A DNA stretch of 64,000 nucleotides from Cornus controversa (Eukaryota; Streptophyta; Magnoliopsida; Cornales; Cornaceae): the NCBI GenBank assembly GCA_026545225.1, contig CM048845.1, positions 53,730,033 through 53,794,032 on the forward strand, written 5' to 3'. Each line of letters starts with the position of its first letter. Positions within the stretch are counted from its first letter, which is position 1. Below, in pieces: positions 49,376-60,680 of the stretch. The translations under genes were made by a program, and so were the position numbers. A model generated the notes under the pieces. It had not been told where the DNA came from and searched no databases. It worked only from the letters and a program-made list of their open reading frames with translations.

Positions 49376-49560
49376 GCAACTGTATCAGTCCGGACATTTC
49401 GATGCATCGAAATGTCCATCGACCCTTCGTTGTATCGAAACAACAAGGACGATGCATCGAAAAACCTACAGGATTTAGGAATGTCAAAAGTCCCGAGAGT
49501 GTGTTTGGTAGATAGATGATTGATACATGTTCGATGCATCGAAATCATCACTTGGATGCA
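49376..49560. repeat. Palindromic block in solo LTR F, including a 26-bp perfect palindrome
   Basis: At 49392-49417 a perfect 26-bp palindrome has the centre CATTTCGATGCATCGAAATG. Related words follow: cgttgtatcgaaacaac, gatgcatcgaaaaac and ttcgatgcatcgaaatc (49530-49546). The block lies about 360-540 bp before the LTR 3' end. Confidence 0.85.
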
Positions 49561-50202
49561 TTAAAGTGTAAGGATTTTGTATTTTTATAGAGAGAGATGC
49601 AAGGGGATGTTTGAGGGTCCCATTGAGGTTAGTATGGTCTGTTAGGTTAGTATGCTTCTGCGGTACATGAGAGATAGAAAAAGTATGTTAGGGTTAATTG
49701 ACGGGTTCACATTCAAAATTCAGGATCGGCCCGGGGGAGTCTCAGTGGTCCGGATTTCAGGACATGACAGCATGGTATCAGACCATGGTACCTTAGTAAG
49801 AGTGTTAAGGTAAAATCTTGGTATCAAAGTATGATATCAAGAGGGATTATGGTTCGATGTGTGGCTCGGTAAACATAATCACACTCGGTTTTTGGGAGTC
49901 AGGAACTGGGGCGTGACAGACCCCTTAACCAAAAATAGTAAAGATAAAATACTTTAGAACAACATCCCAAAATAGTCCACATCCCAAGCATAATTTAGAA
50001 AAGAATTAAGTCCCTACCCTGAAGTTTGGTAAGGATAGATGGCTACCACGCTCTACGAACTCTAACACTCTAACCTCGAGGTGGAAACGGCCTGGGACCT
50101 GAAATATCAACAAAGTGGTTTAGACCCATGAGCAAGTTCCCTCTACTACCATCCAACAGAGAACTGATAAACATACCCTCTCTATGAGAACAATGCTATT
50201 GC

Positions 50203-50233
<31 letters not shown>

Positions 50234-52483
50234 CATATATATATATATAACATCTTCTCATTTAATCTCCTGTCCCAAAAAAAAAATAAAACAACCAACC
50301 CATCCGTTATCACAATAAATGTAGAACACGTTTTCTAAGTTCAAACCAGAGGCAATCCCTACATGCCTGAACACAACTAAGTAAATGCCTTATTGGTATG
50401 AGGCAATCCTGATATGCCTAAATCCGTATTTTATGGATACCTTATTAGGTATTAGGCAATCCTAACATTCCTCCACATATAATTTACAAATACCTTATCA
50501 GTTATTAGGCAATCCTTACATGTCTTCCCATAATCTTTAAAACATAACACATACTTAAAACCATGAGTAATAACGTATAATGAAAACATGCCCATAGCCG
50601 CAAGGACAAATAAATAAAACAAAAATATAATACAAACGAACGAATCCAAAACTGTTCTTTATACTGATATAAAACAACAAACATTTAAACAGATACTTAT
50701 ACGATTGAAAAGAAAAATAAATACAAGACATCCAAACATATAAAAGCCTACTTTGCTAACCATACAACAAGTGTAACTAAGCCTAGCTCTAACCTATGAT
50801 TTCATGTATAGTCTACCATAAAAAGTCTCATTTGATTTTTTAGAAATTTTCTGGCATTTGTCGGTATTTTAAAAATATCTTTCCTATTTTTCTACATTTT
50901 AAATCAGTTTTAGAAAATATATAAAAAATATTTTTATTTACCAGATTGGGTCGAAACTGGGCCCAGAGGTTGGGCTCGGCGAGTGGGATAGGACCGTCCT
51001 TTTTCCGGTCCTAGATGGACGTCGGAGTAGTGCCCACACTCCCCCACACACCGACAGCGCACGTGGGCTTCACGGGGCACTGGTCTTCTTCTTCTTTACG
51101 CGACTAATGTTCTAGCCGCACCAACAGCGCGCACAGCCCCCTTCTGCCTACCTCATGGCCACTTTCCGGCCACCATACAACCTCAAATTGACCCAAATTT
51201 TATACCAATCAACTCCTTTACGACTCAATTTCATTTTGTTAATGAAATATCCACCAATAAGGATCTAAATTGAAAATCCCCAATTCTTAGTTTCTAGGGT
51301 TCTTACTCTAAAACTACAAATTCCTTCAAAATTTCACAACCAATCAGACCCCAAATATCAAGGATTATTCGAAAGTGTCAGAAAAACACATCAATTGGAT
51401 TAGATTTATTCAAAAACATCAAATCACATGTTCATATATGATTATACAAGTTTACATATATAACACGCATGAATATATATATAAATCTACAGTAGCTACC
51501 CACACAAATTTTACCCCCATAATCAAACAAAAAAACACACTACTACACATATTTATACAAAAGCATGTATATATATCCATGTATACGCATACAATCAAAC
51601 AACAAAAATATTAATGCAAGTTTATATATATATATATAAAAATCTACAATACCTACCCACACAAATTTTACCCCTATAATCAAACAAAAAAACACACCAC
51701 TACACATATTCATACAGAAGCATGTATATATATCCATGTATACGCATACATTCAAACAACAAAAATATTAATGCATGTTTATAAGCACAAAGGGGAGGTG
51801 TAGACCATGAACTTGCCTTATGATCTAAACAAGAAATCACTCCTTCTCTCCCTCCTCTCTTGCATCTACTGTTCTCTCCCTCTTTATGCATGAAAGCTAT
51901 TGAAGGCCTTTTTTTTTTAAAACCCTAGAATTACCAATAAAATACTAAAAGAAATAAAAGAGAAATATATATATATATATATAAATAGCCCAACGCCTAA
52001 ACAATTATAACACAACATGTATAGCAATGATCCAACCCAAACTCCCTTAGCCAAACCTGAAAATTAAAATAAAAGAAATGCAATAATCCAGTCCAACCTA
52101 AAAAATAACATAAAATAAAATAACAAAGAAACCTAAAACAAAACTAAATCCAATCATCCACCGATCCAAACATTTCTAAGCAACCTCCCACATATTTATT
52201 AGTGTATTTATAAATATATGAACATCATATATTCATATGTCGTACAACTATATATACACATATATATAATAACTACCATAGAAGACATAATTTTACCCAC
52301 ATATATTTTCTTATAAAAATATAAAATGCATTTAATAGAGATGCATTTAATGGAAAAATTGCAGACTTATTTAAAACAACTAATGAAATGAACTTAAAGC
52401 ATTTAAACACTCACAAACAAAACAATCCAAGCAAATGAAAGACCCAAATTGAATAACCTAAAAAAATGGGGTATTACACTTAT

Positions 52484-53300
52484 TATGGATGAGAGCGTTG
52501 CCAATGCATCTGCAAAGTGGTTGAATGTTTTGGAAATGTGTCGAAACTCATTGTACTTGAACTGCTTGGAGATTTTGACTAAATATTGATTGTAGCGGAG
52601 GAGTTTGAGGTCTTTTACAAGCCATTCACCAATGATATGTTTGATGAGGAGTTTTGAATTGCCATAAACTTGTATCTTTTTAATGCCCATGTCTAGTGCT
52701 GCATGGAGACCTTGTATACATGTTTCGTATTCAGCTATGTTGTTTGCACATTCGAACTTGATTTTGGTTGTGATTGGATAATGTGTATTGCCCTTGTTGG
52801 TAGTCAATACTGCTCCGATGCCTAAACCTTTCTCATTTATGGCTCCATCAAAGTATATTTTTCACTCATCTTAGGAATCTTCTACTGCCATAAGGACAAC
52901 TTCATCTGAGAATTTTGTTTCCATTGGCTGATAATTCTCTAAACAATTTTCTGTGAGGTATTCAGTGACTGCCCCAGCTTTGATTGATTTCTACGTGACA
53001 TACACAATGTCAAATTCAGTGAGTAGCATCTACCACTTAGAAATGTGACCTGTCAAAGATGGCTTTTCGAAGATGTATTTGAGAGGATTCATTCGGGCAA
53101 TCAAATATGTGGTTGTGGCTAGCATGTAATGCCTGAGTTGGTGTGCCACCCATGTTAATGCGCAACAGGTTCTCTCCAAAGGAGAGTACTTAGATTCATA
53201 ACCAGAGAATTTCTTACTGAGATAATAAATGGCTTGCTCTTTGCAACTCGTAACAACATGTTGTCCGAGCATGCATCCCATAGAGGAGTCAAGCACTAAG
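52484..53300 (-). pseudogene. Element G RNase H region
   Basis: The minus strand reads GCMLGQHVVTSCKEQAIYYL, then KFSGYESKYSPLERTCCALT (53280-53150). After a second RNase H-like domain (FECANNIAEYETCIQGLHAA, DMGIKKIQVYGNSKLLI, 52780-52660) it ends FNHFADALATLSSII, where the LTR insertion falls. Two RNase H-like segments in tandem (a degenerate and an archaeal-type copy) are known for Tat-lineage elements. Stops are present between them. Confidence 0.82.
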
Positions 53301-53401
53301 AGATAAAGGAGTAATGGTTGTCATGGCTTTAGATGAACCAAGATTGGAGGATTTTGCAGGTTTGTCTTGATTTTTTTTAAGGCTTCTTGACATTTGTCAT
53401 C

Positions 53402-54511
53402 CTAGTGGGTGGGTTGGTTCTTTTTGAGGAGTTTGAAGATTGGTTCACATCTGGCAGTGAGCTGAGCTATGAAGCAACTGCTGAAGTCAATTTTTCCCAA
53501 AAATGATTGGACTTCTTTTTGAGTTTTCAGGGGTGACATATCTATGATGGCTTTTATTTTGGATTGGTCGATTTCCATCCCCTTGCGATTGGCCAAAACT
53601 ACATTTTTGTAAGATTGAGCTTAAATTGGTATTTGCGAAGTCGATCAAATAGATTTTTGAGTGTGGTCATGGCTCTTTAGTAGGTGGCTCCTGCATTTTT
53701 CAGTTCGAATGGCATGACCTAGTAGCGGAAAGTTCCCTATGGTGTAATAAAAGCTATTTTTTTCACGGTCTTCTTCTGTAAGCTTGACTTGGTTGTACCT
53801 AGAGAATCCATCAATGAAAGAGAATATGTAGTGTTTTGTAGTTTTATCCACCAATATGTCAATGTGTGGAAGTGGAAAGGCATCTTTTTGGGTTGGTTTG
53901 TTTATATCTCGGTAATCAACACACACCCAGACCTTGCCATCTTTCTTTGGTACCGGCACAATGTTGGCTAACCATTCAGGGTAATTGGACACAACTAGAA
54001 ATCCAGCTTCAAATTGCTTTTGGATCTCTTCTTTGACTTTGAGACTTCATTCGGGTTTGAGTTAGTGAAGTTTTTGTTTAACTGGTTTTATATCAGGCTT
54101 GAGAGGTAAGCGATGGACCACTATGTCAGTACTTAGTCCTGGCATATCTTGATAGGACCAAGCAAAGACATCTTGGTATTGGGATAAAAAAATGATCGCA
54201 TCTTTTTGTGGCTTAGTTAACACCCTTCTGATTTTCAATTCTCTTGAGTTTTCCAAGGTTCCTACATTAATGGTTTCTATTTCTTCAATGTTTGGAGAGG
54301 ATTGAAGATGTATTATGTTAGAAAATTCTATGGATGGATCCTTTAGTGAATCACTATCAAGCTTTGTTTGTTCAAAATCAGTTTCAGTGTCAAAGTCATG
54401 TTCTGCAATTGTGAAGACGGTGGGATTCAAAGGATCCCTGCATTCCATTTGAAGTATCCTGACCAGAAAGATAAATTTTGCAAAAATAAAAGTCCATTTC
54501 ATTAGTTTCAT
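53402..54511 (-). pseudogene. Element G RT region with the catalytic box deleted
   Basis: On the minus strand: QKDAIIFLSQYQDVFAWSYQ and MPGLSTDIVVHRLPL (54220-54100), then WLANIVPVPKKDGKVWVCVD, YRDINKPTQKDAFPLPHID and SFIDGFSRYNQVKL (53970-53790). MPFELKNAGATY and RAMTTL follow, joining directly to KNLFDRLRKY (about 53700-53650). The roughly 30-35 residues that normally separate these blocks, including the YVDD polymerase box, are absent. Then comes KAIIDMSPLKTQKEVQSFLG (53550-53500). The product could not polymerise even without the additional stops. Confidence 0.85.
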
Positions 54512-54773
54512 TTTTCAATGGACCTAGATGACTCAAGTAGATTTAAAATAACAAGGATAATTGGCTACATTCATAATAAAAGTTAAAACATGAGTTTTAA
54601 AAAAAGGATAGGTTTTTGAAAACAAGAGAAAAGTGTAAGGGTTTCTCCCTTTACCATAACTTCTTGGGTTACAAGAGTGGCATGACTTACCATTTGATAG
54701 GTTGGTTAGCTGGAGTGAAAATTGGTTGTGGGAAGGTGGATTGAATCATGGCTAAAAGTTCAGACATTTGGAA

Positions 54774-55465
54774 TTATGTGGCTGTAGTGTAGACTTCAAC
54801 TATTTGTTGTTCTGGGGTAGTGAATATGATTGCACCCCCTGATTTCCCTATGAGCAATACTGGGTCAAAATAAGGACTGTTTGCAGAAACCGTGTAAACA
54901 TAGTGCTCCTGAGGAGGCTTTTGGTTGAGGTCTATCATCAAATTGATTGGAGGGTCATTGAACTTTTCACCCCATCCTGTAGGAATGATGGGTTCAATAG
55001 ACTGAGTATATGGAGGAAGGCTCAACTTGATCCAGTAAGCTTTGGAACAATTCTTAGATTCTATCCAAACTACATCATCGGGTTTCTTTACCATCTTCTC
55101 ATTTTATCTTGATCTTCATTATCTGAGGAGTTATTAGCTAAGACCACATCATCGTTGCTTCCATTAGAGGAGTCACTTAACGAATTATCAAAGCTGATTG
55201 TCATTGGAGTATTCTGGTATGTTCTGGAAGCTCCATGAATAATGAATTATTCATGGTGTCAAAATCCCTTTTCATTAGGGTTATAATCATGTGGTGTGCC
55301 CTTGTTCCTTCTTTCCGAAGGCTCAACTTAGGATTAATTGTGAATCTTTCATCAAGAATCATGTTAACATTATATGCAGGTAAAGGAGTCTTGTTGATAT
55401 TTGGTTCTTCTGGTTTGGCCAAGGTAATTATTCCTGCCTCAAAAGATCCTAAATTTTGTGCTTAA
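54774..55465 (-). pseudogene. Element G protease-region remnants
   Basis: Minus-strand open pieces read NINKTPLPAYNVNMILDE (55400) and AYWIKLSLPPYTQSIEPIIP (55040). They lie between gag and RT, where Tat elements encode protease and spacer domains. I could not find a clear D-S/T-G active site. Placement is by position and composition. Confidence 0.5.
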
Positions 55466-55689
55466 GGGTAAAACAAATTTCAATTGTATGACTAGTGCCC
55501 CTAAATGGTATTCACAGTGTTGAGTTAGGTCATAAATTCATAGTAGTGGATTTGGTGGAGGTCTTGCGGGAACAGAAGGTAGCTGACTTTTCAGTAATAC
55601 ATAAGCCTTTGTGTATGAATATGCAAGTGGTGTGAAGGTTCTGAGTTGCCTTTCCGGTTCTCTTCTTTCCCTAACCCTTGCTGATTATG

Positions 55690-56250
55690 AAATTTGAACT
55701 CTGGGAGATAGATTTCCATTTGCTAAAATAGTAGACACGTCTCCCTCTTTTTGCTCATTCTTCTTGGTTGCAAACCAACGTATTTCTGTTAGTGGATCAG
55801 CGAGAATGATCTTTCCATTGGCAACACCAATGTCAAAGTTTTCTTCTTGAATAATCAGCTCTAAAAAACTCACGCTGGTAGAAGAACAAAACTTCTCATA
55901 GTAGGGATATTTAAGTGCATGGATGAAGGTATCAACCATCTCTCTTTCAGCCATTGGGGGATGTACTTGCGCGACCATTTTGCGCCACCTGTGTGCATAG
56001 TCCCGAAAGGATTCTATTGGCCTCTTTACGATCTGTTATAAGGTAAATTGATCTAGAGTTGTATCGATATTGTAATGGTACTGTTCAAGGAAAATGGTGG
56101 TAAGGTCACTCCAGGATCTGATTTTGTAAATATCCAGTTTGGCAAACCATCGCAGTGAGGCTCCTGTAAGGCTCTTCTGAAGTAGCTACATCCTTAACTT
56201 TTTTTCTTGTCCATATGATCCCAACTCTCAACAGTAAATTTTGAGGTGTT
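55690..56250 (-). pseudogene. Element G gag
   Basis: The minus strand reads AKLDIYKIRSWSDLTTIFLE, then HYNIDTTLDQF, a stop, VKRPIESFRDYAHRWRKMVA and QVHPPMAEREMVDTFIHALK. This is the conserved retrotransposon gag domain with the W-x-D-L-x-x-x-F-L-x-x-Y pattern. At least one nonsense codon (about 56041) interrupts it. Confidence 0.82.
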
Positions 56251-56339
56251 TGTAGGGATAGCCTGTTGTATTTCTTGAAATTAGGTACTTCGAATTTGGA
56301 AGGAAGCTTTGCGTCAGATAAGATACAGAGATTTGAGTA

Positions 56340-56690
56340 TGTACCCCCATAATAATCAATCCCTTTGATGGTTTTGCCCCAGCTAGGGGATTATGGAAAT
56401 TTTGGCACAAATGTGGTTTTGATGGACCTAAAAATTGCCCTTACTAGGGGGCTAGAAAGTTTGGACAAGAATAAGATTTTTTATTGATTCCAAAAGTTAC
56501 CCCAGCTAGGGGGATGGGAATTTTTGCTAGATAGATATGACTCGCTCATGAAAATGATTTAAAATTTGTGACATGATTTTAACTAACTCAAAAAATACTC
56601 CAGGTAGAAGGATATGGAATGTTTTTGGATGAAAATGAAATTTTGATCGACTTAAAATTGCCCCAACTAGAGGGCTATAAGAAGGTGAAG
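56340..56690. repeat. Degenerate leader repeats of element G
   Basis: The word gccccagctaggggatt with trailing gaaattttg occurs about five times at 60-90-bp spacing. A single related copy lies near the other end of the element (45579-45602). Confidence 0.65.
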
Positions 56691-56739
56691 ATATTTTAAA
56701 CAAGAAGATAGATTTTTGAAAAGAGGAGTGGAATGTGAT

Positions 56740-57240
56740 TTGACTAGTAAGTCATGTTTTGAAAATGTAATCTAAGTATGGAAAAACTGTGGTGATGTTC
56801 TAAAAATTGTGATTGGGCATAAAATGGCAAGGTTTGACTTGAAAATGGGTGTTCTGATAATAATGGAATGTTGAAAATGTGATTTTGGAAATGTAATTTT
56901 GAAAATGGAATATGGTTTTGAAAATGTGACTCGACTCGAACGATTGTTATGAGTGGGATTCTAGTTATGACTATTGGCAATAGTCTCTTTCAGGGTTCTC
57001 ATATATGTATGAAATGAATAAAACAATGTATGTACGAATGATGTAAAGATGTATGCAAGTAGCATAACAGTATGAATGACCAGTATAATGGTATGCATAA
57101 CTGATATAAAGGTATGCTTGGACAGCAAAACAGTATACATAGGCAGCATAACGGTATGTTTGGGCAACATAATGGTATGGTAGAATAGAGGCAAAGTATC
57201 CCTCTCCTTTGGTGCCTTAAAAATGCATAATGTAGTATGA
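56740..57240. repeat. Simple tandem repeats in element G leader
   Basis: A gaaaatgtgattttggaaat-type tract lies at 56755-56935. About five copies of a ~33-bp unit around cagcataacggtatgtttgg lie at 57050-57185. The minus-strand open frames here reflect the repeats and are not proteins. Confidence 0.65.
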
Positions 57241-57750
57241 GGCTCACAGTTCACTAATATGTCGTAAAAAGTCTCAGCTCCCGAATCTTCAAATCTCCAG
57301 TTACTCCTCTCCTTGAGGATCTAGAGTAACCTTCAACCAGTTGGGAATTTGAGCAGGGAGACGTCCCTGTGATACAACATTTTTCTAATATCATACTTTG
57401 TTGCATCACAAGGATGTACACAAAACCCCTATCTAGTTATATGGTTTAAAAAGGGCATGTAGTGCATTATGAAGTGTAGTGTGTGCAGTAAAGGAGAGGC
57501 AAACATGATTGAACAATTAATAAAATGATGAATGGAAAGAGGTAGAAAAAGGAATGCCCCTTGTTAGGCTTTTTGAACATATTTTACTCAGCGTTATTTC
57601 TAATACATGTACCTATGCAAAAGAAATGAAATGTTAGACCTCATAATATAGATGTAAAGAAATGAATGTAAATGAATATAATCATATTAAAATGAAATGG
57701 AAAGCATCATAAAGACTTATAAGGCTTAAACCCTTTGAAGCGTATGTTAG

Positions 57751-57768
57751 TCCCTAGTGGAGTCACCA
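57751..57768 (-). promoter_or_regulatory. Primer-binding site of element G (tRNA-Arg type)
   Basis: The minus strand reads TGGTGACTCCACTAGGGA, close to the primer site used by Tat/Ogre elements. It lies two bases from the LTR end at 57771. Confidence 0.75.
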
Positions 57769-58424
57769 GCTGTCGCACCCATGAACTTTTGCCAGCTCGG
57801 ATGGTACCCCTCTGGTGGATTTGGGATCACCCTAAGGTAATCGTTTCATGTTTTGCAAAGCAGTCGGCGCACACTGGAGTTTTTTATATAGAGCTAAAGA
57901 AAAAGATATGTTCTTGGAGTCGACACCTAACATCGAGTTCTGGTGTGCTAGGTCACCTGAGATGTAAATGTATGCACGAGCCCAGATGAACGACTACCAT
58001 GTGATCTTTCAAAAACTAGATTAGTGAGTCTGGGGTTTTGGTTATGTGTGGGGAAGGTGTTAGGCACCCCACAACATCCGTACTAAATACCATTACCTAA
58101 TCCTCATGATGCTTTGCTATTTCAATAATAACTATGTTCACAAAAAGGGTCTAATACGTATATGTATATAATTTAGAAGGGAAGAAAGAAGAGGGTGAGT
58201 TGGATGGGAAATGTGACCAAACCAGAGGTTGTCCGAGCTGCCTACGTATCCCGATGAAGGGAATCAGGTCAAACATAATTCCAATGACCTAGACTGAATG
58301 GCTATTGGATGAAATGTTTGCAATGTAATGGAGATGGATGGAAAGTAGTGGTGGGACTGAATTTAGGGCTGCCTAGACTACATACATACCTTAGGGCTAT
58401 CTAAGGATCAGGTTAAACGTAGTT

Positions 58425-59220
58425 GGGTAGAAAAGGTTTTAGGTCCCCAAGAACGTTTAGGAGAGATTTAAGGTCCTTGTCAGACCATGAATGTTGGGTT
58501 AAAGGTCTTCGAAGACCATTCTTGAATCTTCAACAAGTCATGGATGACTTGGTTAAATGTGCTGGGTTTAAAGTCTCCGTGGACCGTGAATTAGTCTTCA
58601 ACAAGCCTTGGATGAGTTAGTTGAATGCACTGGTTTAAAGTCTCTATGGATCATGAATGAGTCTTCAACAAGTCGTGGATGACTTTGTTGAACGCGCCAA
58701 GTTTAAGGTCTCCGCAGACCGTGAATGGGAGGAGAGACAGTCACGGATCTCAATTGTATTGAAAGTGAGTTTAAGGTCCTCATGACCATGAATTGAATGA
58801 GAATGTGTTTAAAGTTCCCATGACTGTTATTGAATCTTCAATAATTCATGGATGACTTGGTTGAACGCGTCAGGTTTAAGGTCTCTGCGGACCGTGAATG
58901 AAGGAGAGACAGTCGTGGGTCTCAATTATATTGAAAGTGGGTTTAAGGCCCCCGTGACCGTGAATTGAATGAGAATGAGTTTAAAGTCCCCGTGACTATT
59001 CTTGAATCTTCAACAAGTCGTGGATGACTTTGTTGAATGCGCTAAATTTAAGGTCTTAGTGGACCGTGAATTGAAGTGAAATGAGTTAAGAGACTTGAAT
59101 GAAATGTAAGTGCAATGGGTTTAATTGATTTGAAATGAGTCGAGGGACTCGAATGAAATGTAATCGCAATGGCTTTAAGGTCCCATGACCATGAATTGAT
59201 TTGAAATGAGTCAAAGAACT
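58425..59220. repeat. Minisatellite array 1 (~172-bp higher-order unit)
   Basis: The sub-units begin gtttaaggtctccgcggacc or gtttaaagtccccgtgacta and carry gaatcttcaacaagtcgtgg followed by atgact. A higher-order period of about 172 bp shows in starts at 58701, 58874 and 59045. Confidence 0.8.
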
Positions 59221-59329
59221 CAAATATATTGAATATAACTTCAAGAGAAGTTTGATGAGGTAGAATTGTCCTAGGGAATGTACCTAAGAATGGAAGGTGT
59301 GTTTAGAATCCCTAAAGCTTGAAAATAAG

Positions 59330-60225
59330 CAAGTAAGCATAGATTGAACATGTATTGAACAAATAAACATGTAATTGAACATATGAGCATGTATTGAAAG
59401 CATGTGTGGACACGTGTGAGCATGTAAGCATGTGAAGAGCATATAAGTTTGTAAGCATGTGAGCATGTATAGAAAGCATGTGTGGAGAATGTGAGCATAC
59501 ATTAAATGAATAAATATATATTGAATAAGAAATCATGTCTTGAATAAGAAATCATGGATTGAAGATGTACTGAACAAGTATGCATATAATTGAACATGTG
59601 AACATGTATTGAAAGTATGAATTTGAACATGTGTTGAACAAGTAAACATGTATTGAATAAGAAAATATAAACTGAACATGTATTGAACAAGTAAGCATGT
59701 ATTGAATAAGAAAATAGGAATTAAACATGTATTGAACAAGTAAGCATGTATTGAATGAGAAACTATGATTTAAGGATGTTTTGGACAAGTAATCATGTAT
59801 TGAACAGGAAAGCCTTAATTGAACATGTATTGAACAAGTAGGCATATATTGAAGGAGAAAATATGAATTGAACATGTATTGAACAAGTAACCATGTATTG
59901 AATGAGAAAACATAAATTGAATATGTATTGAACAAATAAGTATGTGTCGAATAAAAAAATATGAATTGAGCATGTATTGAAAGAAAAAATGTGAATCAGA
60001 CATGTATTGAACAAATAAGCATGTATTGAATGAGAAAGCTTGAATTGAACATGTATTTAATAAGTAATCATGTATGGAATATGAAAACAAAGCTTGAATA
60101 AAGAAACATGTATTGAATAAGTAAACATGTATTGAATGAGAAAACATGGATTAAAAATGTATTGAACACGTAAGTATGTATTGAATAAGAAAACATGGAT
60201 TGAACATGTATTGAACAACTAAGCA
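59330..60225. repeat. Minisatellite array 2 (~50-bp unit)
   Basis: The unit tgaacatgtattgaacaagt followed by aagcatgtattgaataagaa is repeated about 14 times, with a looser half-unit zone at the left. Minus-strand open frames of up to 127 codons here are Phe/Cys/Tyr-rich by-products of the repeat. Confidence 0.85.
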
Positions 60226-60412
60226 TACGATAAGTGTTCAATTCTATGCATTTGAACCCTCTTTATTGCATATGTTAGTTCCGTTTTTGCGTTTACCGAG
60301 ATATGTTTACGGTATTTTTGTGTTTTTGATGTATTGCAGGTATTGGAGTAAATGGAGCAAAGTTGGAAGCTTTCTGCAGTCAAGAGATGAAATCAGAAAA
60401 TGTTGCCAAGGC

Positions 60413-60528
60413 ATTTCAATCAATCGAAATTTGGATTTCGATCAATCGAAATTTCGATTGATCGAAATCTCATTTCGATTGATCGAAATCTCGATCAATC
60501 GAAATGCAATTTCGATCAATCGAAATGC
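60413..60528. repeat. Six-copy palindromic word array in element E LTR
   Basis: There are six copies of the 18-mer ATTTCGATCAATCGAAAT or its exact reverse complement ATTTCGATTGATCGAAAT in 116 bp, some overlapping. They lie 120-240 bp upstream of the TATA tract. This spacing and repetition suit a protein-binding or foldback element. Confidence 0.9.
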
Positions 60529-60650
60529 TGCAGAGCCCACTTGGCCACTTGCTCACCTGCTCTCCCACTTGCAACAAAATCCCCCTTTTTGCACGACTTA
60601 GGGGGATTGTCTGACTTGAACAAGACTTTTGGGGGCCTTCTTGATACAAG

Positions 60651-60680
60651 AGATATATATAATGATATATATATATATAT
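60651..60680 (+). promoter_or_regulatory. TATA region of element E LTR
   Basis: agatatatataatgatatat plus a (TA)n run, followed by gtgggcccaaaggagcc. This is the likely core promoter for the genomic transcript. Confidence 0.45.

Larger units (their letters stand above)
47214..49918 (+). mobile_element. Solo LTR of family A (F), TSD GACCT/GACCC
   Basis: It begins TGCAGAGACCGTGAC and ends TGGGGCGTGACA, the A-family termini with one changed base at the start. The flanks are gacct (47209-47213) and gaccc (49919-49923), one mismatch. The empty site exists in the element B LTR near 32415-32425 (actcaaggacccc). It is about 2.7 kb, with a 49-bp tandem array (48400-48690) and a palindromic block (49376-49560). 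Confidence 0.88.
47004..52478 (-). mobile_element. Solo LTR of family B (B2), TSD CTTAT, interrupted by solo LTR F
   Basis: On the plus strand it begins TGAAATACTCC (47004) and ends GGGGTATTACA (52478), matching the ends of the element B LTR. It has exact 5-bp duplications CTTAT at 46999-47003 and 52479-52483. No internal domain remains. Net length without F is about 2.77 kb. It splits the pol of element G between RNase H and integrase. It carries three copies of the 53-bp repeat (50385-50525) and several (TA)n tracts (50198-50250, 51965-51985). Confidence 0.9.
45578..60227 (-). mobile_element. Element G: Tat/Ogre-type Ty3/gypsy element, decayed and interrupted
   Basis: In minus orientation: 5' LTR 60227-57771, primer site 57768-57751, leader with repeats, gag, protease region, RT, RNase H, integrase. 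Pol is interrupted between RNase H and integrase by a solo LTR of family B (47004-52478). Sequence signatures (YKDWH-type integrase, FADALATL after RNase H, an Arg-type primer site) place it in the Tat/Ogre lineage, different from A, B and C. The 3' LTR is missing or very short at the left. Confidence 0.8.
57771..60227 (-). repeat. 5' LTR of element G (part), built of minisatellites
   Basis: The plus-strand boundary TGTCGCACCC follows the primer site. About 650 bp of unique sequence precede two arrays (58425-59220 and 59330-60225). Element E begins at 60228, so the outer LTR end is beyond it or lost. Confidence 0.65.

Noticed and set aside
50195..50250. Long (TA)n tract as possible matrix attachment or origin-like element
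   Set aside because: Simple microsatellite inside a solo LTR; nothing else supports a function.
56961..57254. Minus-strand frames of 82 and 97 codons with Leu/Ile/His repeats, resembling membrane segments
   Set aside because: They come from a ~33-bp tandem repeat in the element G leader; the composition is explained by the repeat.
59502..60147. Several overlapping minus-strand open frames of up to 127 codons, rich in Phe, Cys and Tyr
   Set aside because: They are translations of the ~50-bp minisatellite in several frames; no domain and no independent start or stop signals.
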